Shown here: positions 36,864-46,113 of the stretch, piece by piece | How the letters are laid out: each line of letters opens with the position of its first letter | How positions within the stretch are numbered: position 1 is the stretch's first letter | Assembly (NCBI RefSeq): GCF_003014575.1 | Contig: NZ_PYGF01000004.1 | Span: 98,261-162,260 of the forward strand | From: Cecembia rubra | GTDB lineage: Bacteria; Bacteroidota; Bacteroidia; Cytophagales; Cyclobacteriaceae | Direction: 5' to 3' | Length of the DNA stretch: 64,000 bases | Program-made: the position numbers and the translations under genes | The notes under the pieces: generated by a model | Databases searched by the model: none | Seen by the model: the letters and a program-made list of their open reading frames with translations, nothing else | Told to the model about the DNA's origin: nothing

Positions 36864-38432
36864 ATGAAAACCTTCCAATACGCCCAACAACACCTCACCG
36901 CCTCCATCGCCCTCGGCATCGCCAATGGGAACATAAAAGGAATCCTCAGCTCTGAAACACGAGAAAAAGTAAAAGCCAGTGCTACTGCGGTCGAAAAAAT
37001 CGTAGCCAAGGGCCAACCTGTCTATGGCATCAATACTGGTTTTGGACCTTTGTGCACCACGCTGATCTCTCCCGATCAAACCCGTAAACTCCAAGAAAAC
37101 CTGCTCAAAAGCCATGCAGTGGGTGTAGGCGAACCTATTCCTGTGGAGATTTCCAAACTGATGCTAATCCTGAAGTTACATGCGCTAGCAAAGGGCTTCT
37201 CGGGCATACAAGAACAAACATTGGATAGGATACTTTGGCATATTGAAAATGATATCATTCCAGTAGTACCCAAACAAGGTTCAGTGGGTGCATCGGGTGA
37301 CCTCGCTCCCCTCTCCCATTTGTTTTTGCCGTTGATAGGTTTGGGAAAGGTGCATGTGAATGGAAAAATATTACCCACCGCAGAAGTCCTCCAAGAGCAT
37401 CACCTATCCCCCATCCACCTTGGCCCCAAAGAAGGTCTTGGACTGATCAATGGTACGCAGTTTATTGCAGCCTTTGGAGTGAAAGTTCTAGAGCGCTTTT
37501 ACAATATCCTCGCCCATGCGGACATCACGGGAGCCATGATGCTAGAAGGTTTGCTAGGTTCTATCAAGCCTTTTTCATCTGAACTTCACCAACTTCGCCC
37601 TTATGCAGGAAATCAGCACGTAGCCCAGAGCATCCTCAACCTCTTGTACGAATCTGAGATCGTACATTCCCATGCTACTTGTGCACGGGTACAGGATCCT
37701 TATTCCTTACGATGTATGCCTCAGGTGCACGGAGCTTCCCGCAATGCTTGGTTGCATTTGAAGCACATGCTGGAAACCGAAATCAATTCCGTGACGGACA
37801 ATCCAGTGGTTTTTGATGAAACCCATACCATCAGCGGGGGCAACTTCCATGGTCAACCCATTGCTATGCCATTGGATTATGCTTGTTTGGCAGCATCCGA
37901 AATCGGCAATATCTCCGATCGTAGGATTTACCTCTCCTTGGAAGGAGATACTCCCGGAGTGCCCAAACTCCTTTTGAAAGAAACAGGCTTGAATTCCGGC
38001 TTCATGATTCCCCAATACACCACTGCAGCTTTGGCCAGTGAGAACAAAGGACTTTGTTTTCCCTCTTCCGCCGACAGCATCCCAACTTCTCTGGGGCAGG
38101 AAGACCATGTGAGTATGGGTTCTATCGGGGCAAGAAAAGCCCTACAGGTAATAGAGAATGTAGAAAAAATACTAGGCGTAGAACTCTTCTGTGCCGCCCA
38201 GGCGGTGGATTTCCATGCACCATTGAAATCAGGAAAGATCATGACCGCCCTCTACGAACATTTCCGTACCAAAATCAAGCATGTCACCGAAGATCAGATC
38301 ATGTACGAGGATATGGAAATTGCCATTGAGATGATCCGAAGCGGGAAATTGCTTATCTTAGCCAGAGAAGTGGCTGAGAAAGAAGGATTGGAATTGGAGA
38401 CACAATGGTCGGGGGATTTTGATAGATTTTAG
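36864..38432 (+). CDS. hutH: histidine ammonia-lyase
   Basis: 522 residues from the ATG at 36864. Removes ammonia from histidine to give urocanate, first step of histidine breakdown. The MIO cofactor forms from Ala-Ser-Gly at residues 143-145 in GSVGASGDLAPLSHL. YGINTGFGPL (residues 54-63) and NPVVFDE...GGNFHGQPIAM are further lyase signatures. The in-frame ATG at 36834 is rejected because it lies in a dispersed repeat. hutI and hutU lie downstream but separated by other genes and repeats. Confidence 0.94.
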   Translation: MKTFQYAQQHLTASIALGIANGNIKGILSSETREKVKASATAVEKIVAKGQPVYGINTGFGPLCTTLISPDQTRKLQENLLKSHAVGVGEPIPVEISKLMLILKLHALAKGFSGIQEQTLDRILWHIENDIIPVVPKQGSVGASGDLAPLSHLFLPLIGLGKVHVNGKILPTAEVLQEHHLSPIHLGPKEGLGLINGTQFIAAFGVKVLERFYNILAHADITGAMMLEGLLGSIKPFSSELHQLRPYAGNQHVAQSILNLLYESEIVHSHATCARVQDPYSLRCMPQVHGASRNAWLHLKHMLETEINSVTDNPVVFDETHTISGGNFHGQPIAMPLDYACLAASEIGNISDRRIYLSLEGDTPGVPKLLLKETGLNSGFMIPQYTTAALASENKGLCFPSSADSIPTSLGQEDHVSMGSIGARKALQVIENVEKILGVELFCAAQAVDFHAPLKSGKIMTALYEHFRTKIKHVTEDQIMYEDMEIAIEMIRSGKLLILAREVAEKEGLELETQWSGDFDRF

Positions 38433-38441
38433 TTTTAGTTA

Positions 38442-38545
38442 GTTCAAGTCTTTAGACTTGGACTAAATTAACAGCAGTCTTCAGACTGCATCTATACAGT
38501 CTGAAGACTGGTAGGATTGTGGTCCAAGATAAAGTCTTGAACCAG
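38442..38545. repeat. AGTCTTCAGACT-type palindromic repeat cluster after hutH
   Basis: Three nested palindromes: GTTCAAGTCTTTAGACTTGG (38442), GCAGTCTTCAGACTGC (38474-38489) and CAGTCTGAAGACTG (38497-38510), closed by AAAGTCTTGAACCA. The first is almost identical to the element inside the coding region at 55467. Could act as a terminator-like hairpin for hutH. Confidence 0.7.
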
Positions 38546-38653
38546 TAGGATCGGGGGAGTTTGATAGATGGAAAAAGTTCAAATCTGCAATTGTAGGCAG
38601 ACAAACTTGCCTTTATCAGGAAGGAGTAAGTATTGAACCAATAGAGATTTTTC

Positions 38654-39814
38654 TTATTTCAATTCGAACTCCACCAAGACATGATAATCACCTTTTAATT
38701 TTTCTTTATTTTCCTGGAAAAAACCATGAATATTCCCAGGCAAGGGTGTTACACTTTTTCCTTGAAAAATTTTTATGTAGCTATTATACAAGTGGCTAGA
38801 TGAAAACAAACAAACAAAGCCAACTTCAGAATAAGTCCAAGGATAATAATCCAGTTGTAAGCCATCTAAATCATTAATGAAATTTTTTGCTTGATAAATT
38901 ATTGATGATGAGTCATTTAAAATAAAAAAATGATTATCTTTTCCCCCTTGTTTGAAAGTAACCAAATAAGAATCCATAAAAGGAGCAATTAATCCTATAT
39001 TCTCAACTATTTCATTTTCTGAAACATAAGAAAGCCTTTTCTGATGATTATTGAAAAACTCAACCCTTTTCGCATCGTCTAACCTGTCTTTCGCTAGGTC
39101 AAATTCTATTATCTTATTAAAAATTCCAAGACTGTCAAAAATAGCTATATTATATGAAAATGGAATATTATAAAAAATTTGATTATTAGTTATATTCTTG
39201 ACAAAACCAGTTCTGTCCCCAGATCTAAGATCTTCGAACCCTTTCTTAATATCAACAAAACCTTGAATATCAGAGTTTTCTGTACGTATAAAGTTATAGT
39301 TTCCCCAACTCGTTTTATTGTTCATATACTCAAGTATAAAGGTTTCTCCTCTAAAAAATTTAGGACCATCAACATATTGCCTTATTTCCTCAATGAAATT
39401 ACCTTTCAAATCATACGTTAAAATTTTACCAAGTATCCTATCCTTGATATATAATTTGTCATTATTGAAAGAGAAATCCTCAAGCAGGTAAAACTCAAAT
39501 GGGCCTTTCCCTGTGGAAAAAATCGATTTGATTAATTTCCCTGATCTATCAAAGATCATTAGATTACTAAGGGACCGATCTTCAACGTAAATTTCATCAT
39601 TATGGAAAACTATTTTATAAGGCCTAACTAAAGGAGTTTCATCAGGAGGGTCCAAAAGGATGTAGTTGATATTATGAACAATGTCGGAAATGGGCCTAAC
39701 TTCTGATTTCGAAAGATCTATTTTTATTTTTTGGGTTTCATTATTCGGTAGTTTCCCTTTACATCCTTGAAAAGAAAAGATTGAAAAAAAGAGCAAAAAA
39801 AGAACTCTATCCAT
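38654..39814 (-). CDS. 6-bladed beta-propeller lipoprotein
   Basis: 386 residues with a lipobox FQGC (Cys18) and repeated propeller strands such as IYVEDRSLSNLMIFDRSGKL and LYIKDRILGKILTYDLKG, the NHL-like pattern of the Bacteroidota 6-bladed beta-propeller family (DUF5128/DUF4934 type). Probably sits on the outer surface or faces the periplasm. The partner is the small Cys-rich peptide gene 63 bp upstream, an arrangement seen with NVEALA-type peptides in Bacteroides. Function unknown. Confidence 0.78.
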   Translation of the reverse strand: MDRVLFLLFFSIFSFQGCKGKLPNNETQKIKIDLSKSEVRPISDIVHNINYILLDPPDETPLVRPYKIVFHNDEIYVEDRSLSNLMIFDRSGKLIKSIFSTGKGPFEFYLLEDFSFNNDKLYIKDRILGKILTYDLKGNFIEEIRQYVDGPKFFRGETFILEYMNNKTSWGNYNFIRTENSDIQGFVDIKKGFEDLRSGDRTGFVKNITNNQIFYNIPFSYNIAIFDSLGIFNKIIEFDLAKDRLDDAKRVEFFNNHQKRLSYVSENEIVENIGLIAPFMDSYLVTFKQGGKDNHFFILNDSSSIIYQAKNFINDLDGLQLDYYPWTYSEVGFVCLFSSSHLYNSYIKIFQGKSVTPLPGNIHGFFQENKEKLKGDYHVLVEFELK

Positions 39815-39877
39815 ATTTGGGGATTATCAATGATTTAAAAAGAAAGGGATGCCCCTTCCCTCATTAAAATATAACTT

Positions 39878-40081
39878 CTAGCATACAGTTTGATCTGACA
39901 CAGAGCACGTTTCATTAGGGTCAGGTCTACAAACCTTCCATTCACTCCCGTCAGAACAAGTTTCGGATTCCATTTTGAAGCCATCAACTGCGTCACCATT
40001 TTCTCCATGACCAAAGGAAGATCCGATTGAAAAGGAAAAACAAAAAGCAGTCATTAATAGAAATGTTTTTAAATGTTTCAT
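39878..40081 (-). CDS. small exported cysteine-rich peptide
   Basis: 67 residues: signal peptide (MKHLKTFLLMTAFCFSFSIG), then a 45-residue mature region with four cysteines after the signal (TCSDG, VCRPD, TCSV and a C-terminal TVC) and acidic character. No family recognised; it resembles NVEALA peptides by size, export and position before a 6-bladed propeller gene, but the NVEALA motif itself is absent. Four cysteines suggest two disulfides. Confidence 0.65.
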   Translation of the reverse strand: MKHLKTFLLMTAFCFSFSIGSSFGHGENGDAVDGFKMESETCSDGSEWKVCRPDPNETCSVSDQTVC

Positions 40082-40892
40082 AATAATGTGTTTTTAAGTG
40101 AATTAATAATTAAAATGTATAATCTAAACTAAGAAAATAATTGTTTTGATCCAAAATCACTACCCCCTAATAACTATTTACTTGCCCTAAATTGTACTAA
40201 TCAAATAGTCAATTTCAAAACAATCTTTTAAAAATTAGTTTACCCCCTCCCTGAATTCAAACTAAAATATAAGTAAAAACCATTTTTTCGATAGATTGAA
40301 CTTTTTTATAGTTTTTTAAAAAAAGTTGGAGTGCAATTCGGTTAAACCAGAATTTTATTGAAAAATAAGTTCATCCAAAGCAGGCTGGACTAAAACTTGA
40401 TCAAATAAATAAAAAAAGTCCAATCCCGACATCCATCCCAATTATCCGATAGCGTAAAATTCCAAATCAAAATAACCATTTGCATTCCATCACTGATTTT
40501 TAAAAATTACTCCAGGTTATCAATTATTGAATAAATTGGTATGGAAGATTATGAAGGGATTTGGGTAACTTTGTAATAGAGCCACAAACCTGCCTGTCGT
40601 CAGACAGGGGCGCTAAGACACAAAGGAAATATTACATTGAAGTAAGATGCGAAAGACGAGAAACAAGAACCAAGAGGCAAGAGACAAGACTGTTTTCGTT
40701 ACCCAATAAAAACCTTTGCAACTTTGCTGCTTTGCGAGGCAAAAACCAAAGCTTTGTGTCTTTGTGCCTTCGTGGCAAATGAGAAAAGAGAGACAAGAAG
40801 CGAGTTGAGCAAATCACATACCCTGCCTTGCGCCAGCCTTTGCGGCTTTGCGAGCCAAAAACCAAACCTTTGTGGCAAATTAAAATATAAAT
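40082..40892. other. long intergenic region before hutI, repeat-rich second half
   Basis: About 810 bases. The first 450 bases are AT-rich with no feature I can name. From 40560 there are: TAACTTTG at 40566-40573 (a -7-like box without good -33), the inverted repeat CCTGTC-GTCA-GACAGG (40593-40608), and several CTTTGCGGCTTTGCGAGGC-like repeats (40715-40870) up to the hutI leader. Small frames here are compositional. Confidence 0.55.
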
Positions 40893-42137
40893 ATGCAAAC
40901 CATCAAACATACCCTTATCGGCCCTATCCGCCAAGTGGTCACCATGTCAAACCTCCCCTTAAAAGGTGCATTGAAAGATGAACAGCTGGAGGTTATTTCT
41001 GAAGCAGGTATCCTGATCAAAAATGATAAAATCCATCAGATCGGCAACTACTGGGACCTATATCCCGAAGCACAGTCTATAGGGGCAGAAATGGTCAGTT
41101 TAAAAGGAGACTTTGTGGCATTACCCGGCCTGATTGATTGCCATACGCATATCTGTTTCGGCGGTAGCCGTGCCCAAGACTATGCCATGCGGAATGCCGG
41201 AAAGTCTTATCTGGAAATCGCCAAAGCAGGCGGAGGCATCTGGGATACCGTCACCCAAACCCGAAAAGCCAATCAGGAGAAACTGGTTCAATTGACTGTT
41301 CAGCGAGCCAACAGGAACCTCAAAGATGGTATCACCACCATTGAAGTCAAAAGCGGTTATGGGCTCTCCGTAGCCGAAGAACTCAAAATGCTCCGAGCCA
41401 TCCATGAAGCCAATGAGAGCACCTATGCAGACCTTATCCCAACATGTCTGGCAGCGCATATCCCCCCCAAAAACTTTCAGGGAACACAAAGGGACTATTT
41501 GAAAAGCATAAGTGATGAAGTTTTTCCTGTTTTAAAGGCGGAAGGTTTAGCCAATCGCATCGATGCTTTTATTGAGGATACGGCTTTCACACCAGAAGAT
41601 ATACAATCCTACTTCCAAAAAGCAAAAGAAATGGGCTTCGACATCACAGTCCATGCAGACCAGTTTCATACTGGTGGTTCGCAGGTAGCTGTAGACTTCG
41701 GAGCCATCTCAGCAGACCACCTAGAAGCCAGTACGGAAAAGGAAATTGAATTGTTAGCAGAGTCCGACACTATAGCTGTGGCCTTGCCCGGTGCATCCAT
41801 GGGTTTGGGCGTAGCCTACACTCCCGCTCGAAAACTACTCGATGCAGGTGCTTCCCTGGCCATCGCCTCTGACTGGAATCCCGGCTCGGCACCAATGGGT
41901 GATCTATTGATGCAGGCATCCATATTGGGAGCATTCGAGAAACTCAGCAATGCAGAAGTCTTGGCAGGCATCACCACAAGAGCCGCAGCCGCCCTGAATC
42001 TCCATGACCGGGGACAATTGAATCCTGGCATGTTGGCCGATATCATTCTTTTCACCACAGCCGATTATCGGGAAATTACGTATATGCAGGGGAGGTTGAA
42101 GCCGTTTAAAATTTATAAGAAGGGGGTTGAGGTTTAA
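40893..42137 (+). CDS. hutI: imidazolonepropionase
   Basis: A 414-residue amidohydrolase hydrolysing 4-imidazolone-5-propionate to formiminoglutamate, third step of histidine catabolism. The metal ligands are in DCHTHICFGGSR and VHADQFHTGG, with SDWNPGSAP near the C-terminus carrying the last Asp. Length and start (MQTIKHTLIGPI) are standard. Its own leader contains dispersed repeats; it is not directly cotranscribed with hutH because a minus-strand pair intervenes. Confidence 0.94.
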   Translation: MQTIKHTLIGPIRQVVTMSNLPLKGALKDEQLEVISEAGILIKNDKIHQIGNYWDLYPEAQSIGAEMVSLKGDFVALPGLIDCHTHICFGGSRAQDYAMRNAGKSYLEIAKAGGGIWDTVTQTRKANQEKLVQLTVQRANRNLKDGITTIEVKSGYGLSVAEELKMLRAIHEANESTYADLIPTCLAAHIPPKNFQGTQRDYLKSISDEVFPVLKAEGLANRIDAFIEDTAFTPEDIQSYFQKAKEMGFDITVHADQFHTGGSQVAVDFGAISADHLEASTEKEIELLAESDTIAVALPGASMGLGVAYTPARKLLDAGASLAIASDWNPGSAPMGDLLMQASILGAFEKLSNAEVLAGITTRAAAALNLHDRGQLNPGMLADIILFTTADYREITYMQGRLKPFKIYKKGVEV

Positions 42138-42578
42138 TTGAAATATGGTGGAAATATGCTCCGCGAAATATATTAGAAATACATTTGAAATCGAAGTAAA
42201 GCGAAGATCCCGAAAGTGAAACTATTCGGGAATAAGTAGAAATTCGCCAAGACCAAGCCATTCCTTCGACGAAATAAAGTGGTAATAGCTTCTCCTTGCC
42301 ACCTCGACGTAGGAGAGGTCTTTTAAACCCCAAAACGGAAAAGATTTCTCTCTACGTTCGAAATGACAAAGGAGAGGCCAGTACCAATAGTTATCCATCA
42401 AATCAAGGTTAGCTATAGCCAGCAGTTAGCCTTGTCACTTCGACGGCAGGAGATGTCTAAAAGTCCAAATCGGAAAAGATTTCTCTCTACGTTCGAAATG
42501 ACAAGGTGAAGCCCAATTCAGTAGCATTCATTAATTCTTAATTCAGCATTTTAGAATCCAAAACAAAAAAAATCAAAC
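42138..42578. repeat. intergenic region with two GTCATTTCGA-type palindromic elements
   Basis: Two copies, at 42294-42372 and 42430-42506. Each begins CCTTGYCACYTCGACG and ends with CTCTCTACGTTCGAAATGACA; the outer arms are complementary, so the transcript can fold into a long hairpin. The same family returns at 63685 and 63879. Nothing else recognised. Confidence 0.8.
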
Positions 42579-44573
42579 ATGACCTTCCAAGACCAAATAA
42601 CCCAAGGCATCCCCTCCACCCTACCTTCAAAAAAACAGCCTAACCCTGATTTTTCACATGCGCCCAAGCGCAAAGATATTTTGAATGTGGAGGAAAAAAA
42701 GTTGGCAGTTAGGAATGCGCTACGGTATTTTCCGAAGGCTTGGCATGTGGAATTGGCGAAGGAGTTTTTTGAAGAATTACAGGAATACGGCAGAATCTAC
42801 ATGTACCGGTTTATGCCTGATTATCCCATGTATGCCAGACCGATTTCCGAATACCCCTCCAAAAGCCAACAGGCAGCTGCTATTATGTTGATGATCCAAA
42901 ACAACCTGGACCCAGCAGTGGCACAACATCCGCAGGAACTGATTACCTACGGTGGAAACGGAGCTGTGTTCCAAAACTGGGCCCAGTACCTGCTTACCAT
43001 GCAATACTTATCCGAAATGACGGACGAACAAACCCTCCACATGTATTCCGGTCATCCCATGGGTCTTTTCCCTTCCTCCAAGGATGCGCCCCGAGTTGTG
43101 GTCACCAATGGCATGATGATCCCCAACTACTCCAAACCGGATGATTGGGAGAAATACAATGCACTCGGTGTCACCCAATATGGGCAGATGACCGCAGGTT
43201 CGTATATGTACATTGGACCTCAGGGGATCGTACATGGCACGACCATCACCGTAATGAATGCTTTTAGAAAAAAATTGGGAGCAGCCATCAACCCTAAAGG
43301 AAAGGTTTTCCTGACCGCAGGTTTGGGAGGCATGTCAGGCGCTCAACCAAAAGCCGGAAATATCGCAGGCTGCATCACCGTCTGTGCCGAAGTCAACCCA
43401 AAGGCCGCTTACAAAAGACACGAGCAAGGCTGGGTTGATGAATTGGTGGAAGATTTGGATGAGTTGACCGTTCGGGTCAGAAAAGCTCAGGAAAAACAGG
43501 AGGTAATCTCCATCGCCTATCTGGGCAATATAGTGGATGTATGGGAGAAGTTTGATGAGGAAAATATCACAGTTGAACTAGGTTCTGATCAGACTTCCCT
43601 GCACAATCCCTGGGCAGGCGGGTATTATCCTGTAGATTTGAGTTTCGAGGAAGCCAATACCATGATGGCCAATGACCCAGATATTTTTAAATCAAAAGTT
43701 CAAGATTCACTCCGACGACACGCTGCAGCTGTAAATAAACATGTGGCCAAAGGTACCTACTTTTTTGATTATGGTAATGCTTTCCTCTTGGAAGCCTCCC
43801 GTGCTGGGGCTGAAGTGATGGCTGAAAATGGTATTGATTTCCGATATCCATCCTACGTACAGGATATTTTAGGCCCTATGTGTTTTGACTATGGCTTCGG
43901 ACCTTTCAGATGGGTCTGTACTTCTGGTAAACCAGAAGACTTAGAGAAAACAGACCGCATCGCTATGGAAGTCATGAAGGAAATCAAAGCATCTGCTCCA
44001 AAAGAAATCCAACAACAGATGCAGGACAATATCAAATGGATAGAGGAAGCTGGTAAAAATAGGCTGGTGGTGGGTTCGCAGGCCCGAATCCTCTACGCCG
44101 ATGCGGAAGGTAGGATCAAAATCGCAGAAACCTTCAACAAGGCTGTTGCGTCAGGAGAGCTCTCCGCACCGGTTGTTTTGGGCAGGGACCATCACGATGT
44201 CAGCGGAACCGACTCCCCTTTCCGGGAAACCAGCAATATCTACGATGGAAGCAAGTTTACTGCTGATATGGCCATTCACAATGTGATCGGAGACAGTTTC
44301 CGTGGGGCCACTTGGGTTTCCATCCACAATGGAGGTGGCGTAGGCTGGGGAGAAGTAATTAATGGGGGATTTGGCATGCTGCTCGATGGTACCGAAGAAG
44401 CCAATAGAAGATTACAATCCATGTTGTTCTATGATGTCAATAACGGTATTTCCCGCAGGGCCTGGGCCAGAAATGAGGAGGCTTTGTTTGCGATCAAAAG
44501 GGAAATGGAAAGAACTCCCGGATTGAAGGTGACCTTACCTGAGATGGTGGATGAGGATTTGTTGAGGTTTTGA
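42579..44573 (+). CDS. hutU: urocanate hydratase (long form)
   Basis: Second step of histidine catabolism: urocanate plus water to imidazolonepropionate, using tightly bound NAD. YGGNGAVFQNWAQY, SGHPMGLFPSS, YIGPQGIVHGTT and GLGGMSGAQPKAG are family signatures. At 664 residues it is about 100 longer than the enterobacterial enzyme, as in many Bacteroidota, with extra N-terminal and C-terminal segments. It follows hutI after the repeat-filled gap. No hutG or ftcD is visible in the window. Confidence 0.93.
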   Translation: MTFQDQITQGIPSTLPSKKQPNPDFSHAPKRKDILNVEEKKLAVRNALRYFPKAWHVELAKEFFEELQEYGRIYMYRFMPDYPMYARPISEYPSKSQQAAAIMLMIQNNLDPAVAQHPQELITYGGNGAVFQNWAQYLLTMQYLSEMTDEQTLHMYSGHPMGLFPSSKDAPRVVVTNGMMIPNYSKPDDWEKYNALGVTQYGQMTAGSYMYIGPQGIVHGTTITVMNAFRKKLGAAINPKGKVFLTAGLGGMSGAQPKAGNIAGCITVCAEVNPKAAYKRHEQGWVDELVEDLDELTVRVRKAQEKQEVISIAYLGNIVDVWEKFDEENITVELGSDQTSLHNPWAGGYYPVDLSFEEANTMMANDPDIFKSKVQDSLRRHAAAVNKHVAKGTYFFDYGNAFLLEASRAGAEVMAENGIDFRYPSYVQDILGPMCFDYGFGPFRWVCTSGKPEDLEKTDRIAMEVMKEIKASAPKEIQQQMQDNIKWIEEAGKNRLVVGSQARILYADAEGRIKIAETFNKAVASGELSAPVVLGRDHHDVSGTDSPFRETSNIYDGSKFTADMAIHNVIGDSFRGATWVSIHNGGGVGWGEVINGGFGMLLDGTEEANRRLQSMLFYDVNNGISRRAWARNEEALFAIKREMERTPGLKVTLPEMVDEDLLRF

Positions 44574-44604
44574 AAATCAGTTAAATTGTGTAAAAACTAG
44601 GTTC

Positions 44605-44871
44605 ATGTTGACAAAATCACAGGTAAAGAGGATACTTGAAAAACTTCCTGAAGAGTTTTCATTAGATGAACTCCTGGAAAAATTAATACTTATTCAGAAA
44701 GTTGAAAGAGGTCTGAAAGATTCTAATGAAAATAAGATTATTTCGGAGGAGGATTTGAAAGAAATCATAGTTAACCCCTTAGTTGAAAGCATAACTGGAG
44801 TAATTCCAAGTAAAACTGATGCTGAAGTAAAAAGTGAGTATGAAGCATACCTCCGCAAAAAATATGATTGA
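44605..44871 (+). CDS. antitoxin-like protein of a decayed PIN-type TA pair
   Basis: 88 residues (MLTKSQVKRILEKLPEEFSLDELLEKLILIQKVERGLKDS...), all-helical with an acidic middle. The FSLDELLEKLILIQKVERGL pattern is like Bacteroidota antitoxins that pair with PIN toxins. The gene is intact and its stop overlaps an ATG of the toxin frame, as expected for a coupled pair. The toxin itself is broken. Confidence 0.65.
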   Translation: MLTKSQVKRILEKLPEEFSLDELLEKLILIQKVERGLKDSNENKIISEEDLKEIIVNPLVESITGVIPSKTDAEVKSEYEAYLRKKYD

Positions 44872-45079
44872 TAGATAAGTTTATTTTTTGGACACCAACA
44901 AGGTCCTTGATCAGCTCAAAAAGAGAAAGTTTAATGACTATGAAGATGCCATACAATACCACACTGCCCTACAAAATCACATTGGAATTATTATTACAAG
45001 GAACAAAAGAGATTTCCAAAAAGCTGAAATACCTATTTTGACAGCTAAAGAATATATAAAAAGTCTGGATGCAACTTGA
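44864..45079 (+). pseudogene. broken PIN-domain toxin (VapC-type) remnant
   Basis: The ATG at 44864 overlaps the antitoxin stop, but codon 5 is TAA. The same frame then reads VYFLDTNKVLDQL, a VapC N-terminus, and jumps directly to KFNDYEDAIQYHTALQ...IIITRNKRDFQKAEIPIL, a VapC C-terminus. About 60-70 central residues, including the second acidic helix, are missing. So this is a toxin inactivated by both a nonsense codon and an internal deletion, next to an intact antitoxin. Confidence 0.7.
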
Positions 45080-45096
45080 CTACAAAACCCATCAGA

Positions 45097-45288
45097 CTTT
45101 TTCATTCTATTAAAAAGCAAGTAATTCCTACGAATCAATTAAATCAGCACTATTTCCTAAATCCTTTTTTTCGATCAGTGGCTCACCTTTAACCCTCTTT
45201 TAAAATTTCCCCAATCCTTGAATATCGCTATTGAAATAATTAAGGAAACAATAAGTATTAAAAACAAAATGGTTTTCTTTTTCATCAT
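45097..45288. repeat. 192-bp duplicated segment, copy 1
   Basis: Matches 46807-46998 over the same length with about 13 mismatches by eye and no gap. Both copies carry the micropeptide frame on the minus strand and flank the two CPBP genes as direct repeats, which suggests tandem duplication of a micropeptide-CPBP unit. Confidence 0.85.
45175..45288 (-). CDS. 37-residue membrane micropeptide, copy 1
   Basis: MMKKKTILFLILIVSLIISI... is one hydrophobic helix followed by the conserved tail KDWGNFKRGLKVSH. The second copy differs at 8 bases: 6 in third codon positions, 5 silent and 3 conservative, a pattern expected of translated sequence. The tail motif F-K-x-G recalls the C-terminus of the nearby double-glycine peptide (EAFKEGYNS). 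Could be an immunity or helper peptide, or a signal-anchored bacteriocin relative; function unknown. No recognised family. Confidence 0.5.
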   Translation of the reverse strand: MMKKKTILFLILIVSLIISIAIFKDWGNFKRGLKVSH

Positions 45289-45316
45289 ACAACAAGTTTG
45301 TTCACCAAGTTTTTTA

Positions 45317-46048
45317 TTACGGAATATATTCTTTAAACTTTAAAAACCCATGATTTTCAGAACCCTTCGGAATTAAATAGATCATCAAAATAATCACCAA
45401 GCGTAGTAAAATCCCCAAAACACTTCCTTCCGGACCTTGATCACCTCCATTAAAAAACATATCGGGAACAATCTCAAGCTTAAGTAGCCCCTCCTGTTCC
45501 ATTCCGGAAACGGGGAATCCCAATACAGGTCCTTGGATGAAGTTCCAGAAAAAATGGATGGCTATGGGTACCCATACCGTCTGGAATTTCAAAAAAGCAT
45601 AGCCATACATGATCCCTCCAAGAAAGTAGCTGATTACTTCTAATGTATTTTTAGGAAAATGGGCAATGGAGAACAACAATGCAGTCAGTACTAAAGCAGC
45701 TGTTTGTTTATTAGTAAAATACAATAGACTGGAAAAAATAAAAACCCTGAAAACAAATTCCTCAAATATTACCGCTGACAATTTAGATGAAACAGTTTTC
45801 AGCAAAGCGCTGAGATCAAAAGCCCTTTCAATTGAAATCAGATTCGATTTGACATTCAACAAGGTCAATCCTGTAAAAAGAACAAAAACAAGGATCAAAA
45901 AGGCCGCAATGACCTTCAGGTGATTTTTGTCGATAAGCAAGCCAACAGACCCCATAAGGTTGTTCCTATTGGCAACAAGCACCGAAATCCCATGGATACT
46001 AAAAACTAAGCCCACCAAAATACTGAGGCCAAAAATCAATTCGATCAT
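45317..46048 (-). CDS. CPBP-family intramembrane glutamic endopeptidase
   Basis: 243 residues with about seven membrane segments. The three CPBP motifs are EEFVFR (96-101), FSIAHF (His130) and HFFWN (165-169), holding the catalytic glutamate and histidines. CPBP (Abi) proteins process prenylated-type or other membrane substrates, and several serve as immunity proteins for class II bacteriocins (PlnI, SkkI). Its place in a peptide export locus favours immunity. It follows the broken CPBP gene at 66 bp. Confidence 0.85.
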   Translation of the reverse strand: MIELIFGLSILVGLVFSIHGISVLVANRNNLMGSVGLLIDKNHLKVIAAFLILVFVLFTGLTLLNVKSNLISIERAFDLSALLKTVSSKLSAVIFEEFVFRVFIFSSLLYFTNKQTAALVLTALLFSIAHFPKNTLEVISYFLGGIMYGYAFLKFQTVWVPIAIHFFWNFIQGPVLGFPVSGMEQEGLLKLEIVPDMFFNGGDQGPEGSVLGILLRLVIILMIYLIPKGSENHGFLKFKEYIP

Positions 46049-46113
46049 ATTTCTTAAGGTCTCAAATTTTAGAAATAGTATTCACTTTGCCAGACCTTTA
46101 AAATACAAAAAGA

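Noticed and set aside
38442..38463. tRNA-like T-arm (GTTCAAGTCT)
   Set aside because: No acceptor stem, anticodon arm or CCA around it; it belongs to a palindromic repeat found also at 55467.
45128..45180. Programmed -1 frameshift site in the micropeptide
   Set aside because: No slippery heptamer lies in the stretch where both frames are open; a shared ancestral indel explains it better.
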